Source: an uncultured Gammaproteobacteria bacterium (GTDB lineage Bacteria > Pseudomonadota > Gammaproteobacteria > Chromatiales > Chromatiaceae). Taken from it: a DNA stretch of 19,124 nt. The translations under genes and the position numbers were made by a program. The stretch covers positions 1-19,124 of the forward strand of contig CALAZS010000143.1 of assembly GCA_937926265.1 (NCBI GenBank), in the 5' to 3' direction. Below the pieces are notes generated by a model. That model was not told the DNA's origin. It made no database searches and saw nothing but the letters and a program-made list of their open reading frames with translations. Shown here piece after piece: positions 14,796 to 19,124 of the stretch (positions are counted from its first letter, which is position 1; the number at the start of each line of letters is the position of its first letter).

Positions 14796-14845
14796 ACACC
14801 ATGTTTTAAATTAAATCGGAAATTACAACTTCTTGGTTTCTCTTT

Positions 14846-14868
14846 AAAACGGCCTTCTGGCCGTTTTT
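14846..14868 (+). terminator. Rho-independent terminator after dusB-fis, 19 bases before purH
   Basis: AAAACGGCC (14846-14854) pairs perfectly with GGCCGTTTT (14859-14867) across a TTCT loop and runs into a T-tract. It ends the fis transcript. As it is only 19 bases from the purH start, it also lies in the leader of any purH message begun further upstream. Confidence 0.88.
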
Positions 14869-14887
14869 AACTTTACAGGAAAACACT

Positions 14888-16459
14888 ATGGCAATTACGC
14901 GTGCATTAATCAGCGTGTCCGATAAAACCGGCATAACCGAATTTGCTCAATCACTGCATCAACTTGGCGTGGAGATTTTATCCACCGGTGGTACTGCCAA
15001 GCTCCTTGCCGACAACAACATCCCGGTAATTGAAGTCAGTGATTACACCGGTTTTCCGGAAATGATGGATGGTAGAGTCAAAACCCTGCACCCGAAAATT
15101 CATGGCGGCATTCTTGGCCGACGCGGTACTGATGATCAAGTAATGCAGGATCATGAGATCGGTCCAATCGACCTGGTAGCAGTCAACCTTTACCCCTTCC
15201 AGCAAACTATAGCTGACCCTGACTGCAGCCTTGAAAACGCCATCGAGAATATCGACATTGGCGGCCCGACAATGATCCGCGCTGCTGCCAAAAACCACAA
15301 GGACGTCACCATAGTGGTCGACTCACAGGACTACGGCCGCGTACTTCAGGAAATGCGTGAAAACAGCAATAGCGTTAGCGATGAAACCCGCTTCCGCCTG
15401 GCAGTAAAAACCTTTGAACACACTGCCCAATATGACGGTGCTATTGCCAATTATCTCGGCACAATCAATACGGATGGAGACGGGAAAGATATCAGGGAAG
15501 CATTTCCTAACACGATCAACCTGCAATACCGTCGTAAACAGAGTATGCGCTACGGTGAGAACCCGCATCAGAATGCTGCCTTCTACGTCGAAGATGATAT
15601 CGAAGAATCATCTATCGCTACTGCCCATCAACTTCAGGGTAAGGAATTGTCCTATAACAACATCGGAGATACTGATGCCGCATTGGAATGTGTTAAACAA
15701 TACAGCGAGGGGCCTGCCTGCGTTATCGTGAAACACGCCAATCCTTGTGGCGTGGCATTGGGAGATAATCTGCTGGAAGCTTATGACCGTGCTTACAGCA
15801 CCGATCCTGAGTCTGCCTTTGGTGGCATTATTGCTTTTAACGAAGAGCTTGATGGCGAGACTGCTCAAACCATCGTAGACCGTCAGTTTGTTGAAGTCAT
15901 TATTGCCCCAACCATTTCCGCAGAGGCTATTGAGGCTGTTAAATCCAAGAAAAATGTACGCTTGCTCACTTGTGGTGAATGGGCGGCAGAAGAAATTCAT
16001 CGTCTTGATTTCAAACGCGTAAACGGCGGCCTTCTGGTTCAGGATGCAGACTTACTGTTAACCAATGACATTAAAGTCGTTACCGACAGAACCCCGACCG
16101 AGCAGGAAATGAATGACCTGTTATTCAGCTGGCGTGTTGCCAAGTACGTTAAATCCAATGCGATCGTTTACGGCAAGAACAACATGACCATCGGCGTGGG
16201 TGCCGGCCAGATGAGCCGTGTTAATTCAGCGCGTATCGCGGCAATTAAAGCCGAGCATGCTGGCCTGGAAGTCAAAGGTTCTGTGATGGCATCTGATGCA
16301 TTTTTCCCTTTCCGTGATGGCATTGATAATGCTGCTGAAGCCGGGGTGATTGCCGTGATTCAGCCTGGTGGTTCGATGCGAGACGAGGAAGTGATTGCCG
16401 CTGCCAATGAGCATGGCATGGCGATGGTGTTTACGGGTATGCGTCATTTCCGTCACTAA
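14888..16459 (+). CDS. purH: Bifunctional AICAR formyltransferase / IMP cyclohydrolase
   Basis: PurH performs the last two steps of IMP synthesis: formylation of AICAR with 10-formyl-tetrahydrofolate, then ring closure. The 523 residues comprise an N-terminal MGS-like cyclohydrolase domain (STGGTAKLL 32-40, DGRVKTLHPKIHGGIL 61-76) and a C-terminal transformylase domain (RYGENPHQ 221-228, and KHANPCG with the catalytic Lys-His pair at 282-283). AGGA at 14877-14880 is the Shine-Dalgarno sequence. I saw no PurR-type operator upstream. purD follows after a 323-base gap filled with repeats. Confidence 0.99.
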   Translation: MAITRALISVSDKTGITEFAQSLHQLGVEILSTGGTAKLLADNNIPVIEVSDYTGFPEMMDGRVKTLHPKIHGGILGRRGTDDQVMQDHEIGPIDLVAVNLYPFQQTIADPDCSLENAIENIDIGGPTMIRAAAKNHKDVTIVVDSQDYGRVLQEMRENSNSVSDETRFRLAVKTFEHTAQYDGAIANYLGTINTDGDGKDIREAFPNTINLQYRRKQSMRYGENPHQNAAFYVEDDIEESSIATAHQLQGKELSYNNIGDTDAALECVKQYSEGPACVIVKHANPCGVALGDNLLEAYDRAYSTDPESAFGGIIAFNEELDGETAQTIVDRQFVEVIIAPTISAEAIEAVKSKKNVRLLTCGEWAAEEIHRLDFKRVNGGLLVQDADLLLTNDIKVVTDRTPTEQEMNDLLFSWRVAKYVKSNAIVYGKNNMTIGVGAGQMSRVNSARIAAIKAEHAGLEVKGSVMASDAFFPFRDGIDNAAEAGVIAVIQPGGSMRDEEVIAAANEHGMAMVFTGMRHFRH

Positions 16460-16523
16460 TTTTTATCATAATTTTCTGGTGACTATAATTTGTAGATCTT
16501 GGTGACCAACCAGCATTTCTATC

Positions 16524-16585
16524 GCAAGGCGCCGTAAATACATCCCTGTAGGCTTGGCCTCGGCATCCATGCCTCGGACACTTGC
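16524..16585 (-). repeat. Palindromic intergenic repeat, copy A (reverse orientation)
   Basis: This 62-bp unit is bounded by GCAAG / CTTGC (16524-16528, 16581-16585). Read on the minus strand it holds a hairpin GGCAT-GG-ATGCC, then AAGC, then TACA-GGGA-TGTA, then TTTACGGCG. It aligns along its whole length with copy B at 16681-16744, in the opposite orientation, with a few single-base gaps. Confidence 0.8.
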
Positions 16586-16656
16586 TTTTGAAATACTGGT
16601 TAATCACTTAAAATAACTTCAGTAACGAAACATGCTTTGATGGCACAGAAATTCAC

Positions 16657-16767
16657 TAAAGCCTGTTAAGTACTTTTTTTGCGAGTTGTCTGCAGCATGG
16701 ATGCTGCAGTCAAGCGCCCATGGATGGGTTCACAGCGTACTCGCAAAAAAATGTACTGACAGGCTTA
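16657..16767 (+). repeat. Palindromic repeat copy B nested in ~28-bp inverted arms (MITE-like)
   Basis: The core (16681-16744, GCGAGT...ACTCGC) holds the hairpin CTGCAGCATGGATGCTGCAG (16690-16709) and CCCAT-GG-ATGGG (16717-16728). Outside the core, 16659-16686 and 16739-16766 form a near-perfect inverted repeat of about 28 bp (AAGCCTGT...GCGAGT). The whole 111-bp unit can fold into one long branched hairpin and would lie in the purD leader. No clear target duplication was seen. Confidence 0.8.
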
Positions 16768-16782
16768 ATTTCGGACGTATTT

Positions 16783-18072
16783 ATGAACATACTCGTAATT
16801 GGCAGCGGTGGTCGTGAACATGCACTGGCATGGAAGGCCGCTCAATCAAAACTGGCTGACAAAGTCTATGTTGCCCCAGGCAATGCAGGCACAGCGATCG
16901 AAGACAAGCTTGAAAACGTTGATATCAGCGTGGACGACATTGACGGCTTGGTAACATTTGCGAAAGAGAATGACATTGGCCTGACCATTGTTGGACCTGA
17001 AGCGCCGCTAGTCGCCGGCGTTGTGGATGCGTTTCAAGAGGCCAACCTGAAATGCTTCGGCCCCAGTGCAGCCGCCGCTCAACTGGAAGGTTCCAAGTCT
17101 TTTACCAAAGACTTCCTTGCTCGCCACAATATCCCTACAGCCGAATACGGCAATTTTACTGACGTTGATGCAGCCCTGGCTTATTTAAACGAAAAAGGCG
17201 CCCCGATCGTAATCAAGGCAGATGGCCTTGCAGCCGGCAAAGGCGTAATAGTTGCTGAAACCCTGGAACAAGCTGAATCTACCGTTAAAGACATGTTATC
17301 CGGCAATGCTTTTGGTGAAGCCGGACACCGGGTGGTGATTGAAGAATTCCTCGATGGTGAGGAAGCCAGCTATATCGTTATGGCTGACGGCACTAATATA
17401 CTTTCCATGGCGACCAGCCAGGATCACAAACGCGTTGGTGAAGGCGATACCGGCTTAAACACCGGCGGTATGGGCGCATACTCCCCGGCTCCTGTCGTCA
17501 CCGCTGAAATCAACCAGCGCATTCTTGATGAAGTCATCTATCCAACCATCAATGGTATGGCAGCAGAAGGCATGCCTTATACCGGTTTTCTTTATGCAGG
17601 CCTGATGATCATGTCTGATGGCACACCGAAAGTTATTGAGTACAACTGTCGTTTTGGAGACCCCGAGACCCAGCCTATCATGATGCGCTTACAGTCAGAC
17701 CTGGTATCTCACTGCCTGGCTGCTCTTGATCATACCCTGGACTCTCAGGTCATAGAATGGGATTCACGGCCTTCAGTAGGCGTTGTATTGGCTGCAGATG
17801 GCTATCCAGGCAGTTACGCTAAAGGTGAAACGATTGGTTTTGACAATGTCTCGAACAATAATGATCTAAAGGTTTTCCATGCCGGCACCAGCATGAACGG
17901 TGACAACGTGGTTTCCTCCGGCGGACGTGTGCTCTGTGCGACCGCCCTGGGCAATTCAGTCACTGAAGCCCAGTCCAGGGCTTATGATTTGATCGATCAA
18001 ATTGACTGGCCATCTGCTTACTATCGAAAAGATATTGCCTACCGGGCAATTGCCCGCGAAGCGGAAAAATAG
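16783..18072 (+). CDS. purD: Phosphoribosylamine-glycine ligase (GAR synthetase)
   Basis: PurD joins glycine to phosphoribosylamine with ATP, the second step of purine synthesis. From the ATG at 16783 the protein is 429 residues, the same as E. coli, starting MNILVIGSGGREHALAWK. The ATP-grasp core shows VIKADGLAAGKGV (143-155) and the metal-binding EYNCRFGDPETQ (286-297). The frame is open to an ATG at 16720, but those 21 codons fall within a repeat and do not fit the family. The Shine-Dalgarno sequence is weak (CGGA). In Pseudomonas purH-purD are also adjacent. Confidence 0.98.
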   Translation: MNILVIGSGGREHALAWKAAQSKLADKVYVAPGNAGTAIEDKLENVDISVDDIDGLVTFAKENDIGLTIVGPEAPLVAGVVDAFQEANLKCFGPSAAAAQLEGSKSFTKDFLARHNIPTAEYGNFTDVDAALAYLNEKGAPIVIKADGLAAGKGVIVAETLEQAESTVKDMLSGNAFGEAGHRVVIEEFLDGEEASYIVMADGTNILSMATSQDHKRVGEGDTGLNTGGMGAYSPAPVVTAEINQRILDEVIYPTINGMAAEGMPYTGFLYAGLMIMSDGTPKVIEYNCRFGDPETQPIMMRLQSDLVSHCLAALDHTLDSQVIEWDSRPSVGVVLAADGYPGSYAKGETIGFDNVSNNNDLKVFHAGTSMNGDNVVSSGGRVLCATALGNSVTEAQSRAYDLIDQIDWPSAYYRKDIAYRAIAREAEK

Positions 18073-18124
18073 AAGCTGCCAAGAAGTGACTGAAAGTTTA
18101 CAGCCAACATGATTAAATAATCGC

Positions 18125-18523
18125 ATGTTTAAGTACCAGGTTAGTGCATGTAATGAAATTGGCTTTAAGCTTTTGCTTTTCCTGGCTATTTTGCTTGTCA
18201 CCTGGCAAGCCACCAGCCCCCTTCCAGAGGATCATGTAGCAGTCATCAACGACAAGCTTGGCCACCTGATCGTTTTTTTTGGCCTGGCCCTGATTGTTGA
18301 TCACGCTTTTGCAACTAACAGGTTTAACCTTAAAAAATTTGCGTGGTTATTGGCTTACGGTTTAGCCATTGAAGGGCTACAGTATTACGTACCAACAAGG
18401 CATTTCTCTCTGTTGGATGTGCTGGCAAACGCAACAGGCGTTGCTTTGTACTGGCTAATTTTTACATTACTGATACAGCGTCAACCGACACCTAAACAGC
18501 CCAATAAAGAATCAAACTTTTAA
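18125..18523 (+). CDS. VanZ-like small membrane protein
   Basis: This 132-residue protein has about four membrane segments (roughly 12-28, 47-62, 72-88, 98-117). It carries the VanZ-like pattern: DKLGHLIVFFGLAL (43-56), then E83 and Q86 in AIEGLQ, then R92, S95, D98 and N102 in TRHFSLLDVLANATG. The namesake VanZ gives low-level teicoplanin resistance in enterococci, but in Gram-negatives the family's role is unknown, so resistance should not be inferred. There is no good Shine-Dalgarno sequence. The stop lies 2 bases before msrA, which suggests co-transcription. Confidence 0.85.
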   Translation: MFKYQVSACNEIGFKLLLFLAILLVTWQATSPLPEDHVAVINDKLGHLIVFFGLALIVDHAFATNRFNLKKFAWLLAYGLAIEGLQYYVPTRHFSLLDVLANATGVALYWLIFTLLIQRQPTPKQPNKESNF

Positions 18524-18525
18524 TC

Positions 18526-19124
18526 ATGTTCTTTAAACAGAAAAAAACCGAGCTACCTACCGTTGACGAGGCGTTACCAGGCCGTGATCAGGCTATCAAA
18601 ATCTCGGGTATTCATCATGTAACCCAATCCAAAATGGTTGGTCCATTTGCTGACAACATTGAAACCATCATTTTCGGTTTAGGCTGTTTCTGGGGAGCTG
18701 AAAGAAAATTCTGGCAACTTGATGGTGTTTATACAACTGCGGTTGGATACAGCGCCGGCATTACCCCCAACCCGAACTATGAGGAAGTCTGCACCGGCAT
18801 GACAGGACATAATGAAGTTGTCCTGGTGGCTTACCACCCTGATCAAATCAACCTTGAAACGCTACTTAAAACTTTCTGGGAATCCCATAACCCAACACAG
18901 GGTATGCGACAGGGTAATGATGTAGGCACGCAATACCGTTCCGGCATTTATTATAAAAATGAAAAACAAAAACAAATTGCTGAAGCATCATTAAAGCAAT
19001 ATCAGCAAGCGTTAAATGCTGCCGGCAAAGACAAGATTACTACTGAGATTCTGCCTGCAACAGAATTCTATTACGCCGAAGAATATCACCAGCAGTACCT
19101 GGCTAAAAACCCGAATGGCTATTG
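18526..19124 (+). CDS. msrA: Peptide-methionine (S)-S-oxide reductase MsrA (3' end cut by window)
   Basis: MsrA repairs oxidised methionine (the S-sulfoxide) with thioredoxin as reductant. I read 199 residues before the window edge. The catalytic motif GCFWGAE has its nucleophile at C54. Other family stretches are TAVGYSAGITPNPNYEEVCTG (split over 71-91), GHNEVV (94-99), FWESHNPTQGMRQGNDVGTQYRS and EEYHQQYLAKNPNGY. E. coli MsrA has 212 residues, so only the tail (expected to carry the resolving cysteines) is missing. The N-terminal extension before the catalytic motif (about 50 residues) matches the longer E. coli type. It lies 2 bases after the VanZ-like gene. Confidence 0.97.
   Translation, partial: MFFKQKKTELPTVDEALPGRDQAIKISGIHHVTQSKMVGPFADNIETIIFGLGCFWGAERKFWQLDGVYTTAVGYSAGITPNPNYEEVCTGMTGHNEVVLVAYHPDQINLETLLKTFWESHNPTQGMRQGNDVGTQYRSGIYYKNEKQKQIAEASLKQYQQALNAAGKDKITTEILPATEFYYAEEYHQQYLAKNPNGY

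Larger units (their letters stand above)
16460..16782. other. 323-base gap between purH and purD, largely repeats
   Basis: No gene is supported here. It holds an AT-rich stretch with TTGGTGACCAA (about 16499-16509), a palindromic repeat copy (16524-16585) and a weak promoter-like pair TTGAAA / TAAAAT with a 15-base spacer (16588-16614). A second repeat copy lies in long inverted arms (16657-16767), and the short purD leader ends the gap. No clear purH terminator with a T-tract was found. Confidence 0.7.

Noticed and set aside
14796..14887. PurR operator upstream of purH
   Set aside because: No stretch resembles ACGCAAACGTTTNCNT here or upstream of purD.
16681..16744. Integron attC-like site
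   Set aside because: It is imperfectly palindromic, but the R' and R'' core sites expected of attC (GTTRRRY and RYYYAAC) are not present.
1..19124. tRNA, rRNA, CRISPR array, insertion sequence or phage genes
   Set aside because: None was seen on either strand; coding density is high and all large frames belong to housekeeping or secretion families.

Overview
This window looks like chromosomal core genome from a gammaproteobacterium of roughly balanced base composition. The protein sequences are gammaproteobacterial in character. The gene order also matches, as I remember it, two known neighbourhoods: groEL-groES-fxsA-cutA-dsbD as in enterics, and dsbD-aroQ-accB-accC-prmA-(DUF3426)-dusB-fis-purH-purD as in Pseudomonas aeruginosa. 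I cannot name the genus. There are no rRNA or tRNA genes, no CRISPR array, no transposase gene and no sign of a phage or plasmid.

Layout. Positions 1-2612 (minus strand) hold the start of a type I secretion operon: a LapB/HlyB-type ABC exporter with a degenerate C39-like domain, followed 3 bases later by a LapC/HlyD-type membrane fusion protein cut by the window edge. Diverging from it is a small conserved acidic protein of unknown function (2701-3000). A bidirectional terminator separates that gene from the convergent groES-groEL operon (3139-5072, minus). The groES-groEL operon has a perfect CIRCE operator and overlapping sigma-32/sigma-70-like promoter elements. fxsA (5212-5709, minus) lies upstream of it.

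From 5889 onward all genes are on the plus strand. They are cutA, dsbD (with a duplicated N-terminal domain) and a TlpA-like thioredoxin, all overlapping; then aroQ-accB-accC-prmA-DUF3426, dusB-fis, purH, purD, a VanZ-like membrane protein and msrA (cut by the right edge). The parts group by role. dsbD plus the TlpA-like protein form a reducing relay to the periplasm. accB/accC start fatty-acid synthesis. aroQ serves the shikimate pathway. prmA, dusB and fis belong to the translation and growth-rate apparatus. purH and purD serve purine synthesis, and msrA repairs oxidised methionine.

The accessory signals are small. Intergenic palindromic repeats ending in ATGACA flank the groE/fxsA segment. 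A separate pair of related ~62-64 bp palindromic repeats in opposite orientation fills the 323-base purH-purD gap, and one copy is nested in ~28-bp inverted arms. These repeats create false upstream starts for fxsA and purD. The most unusual protein is the DsbD with two complete N-terminal redox domains. I found no new defence or mobile system.
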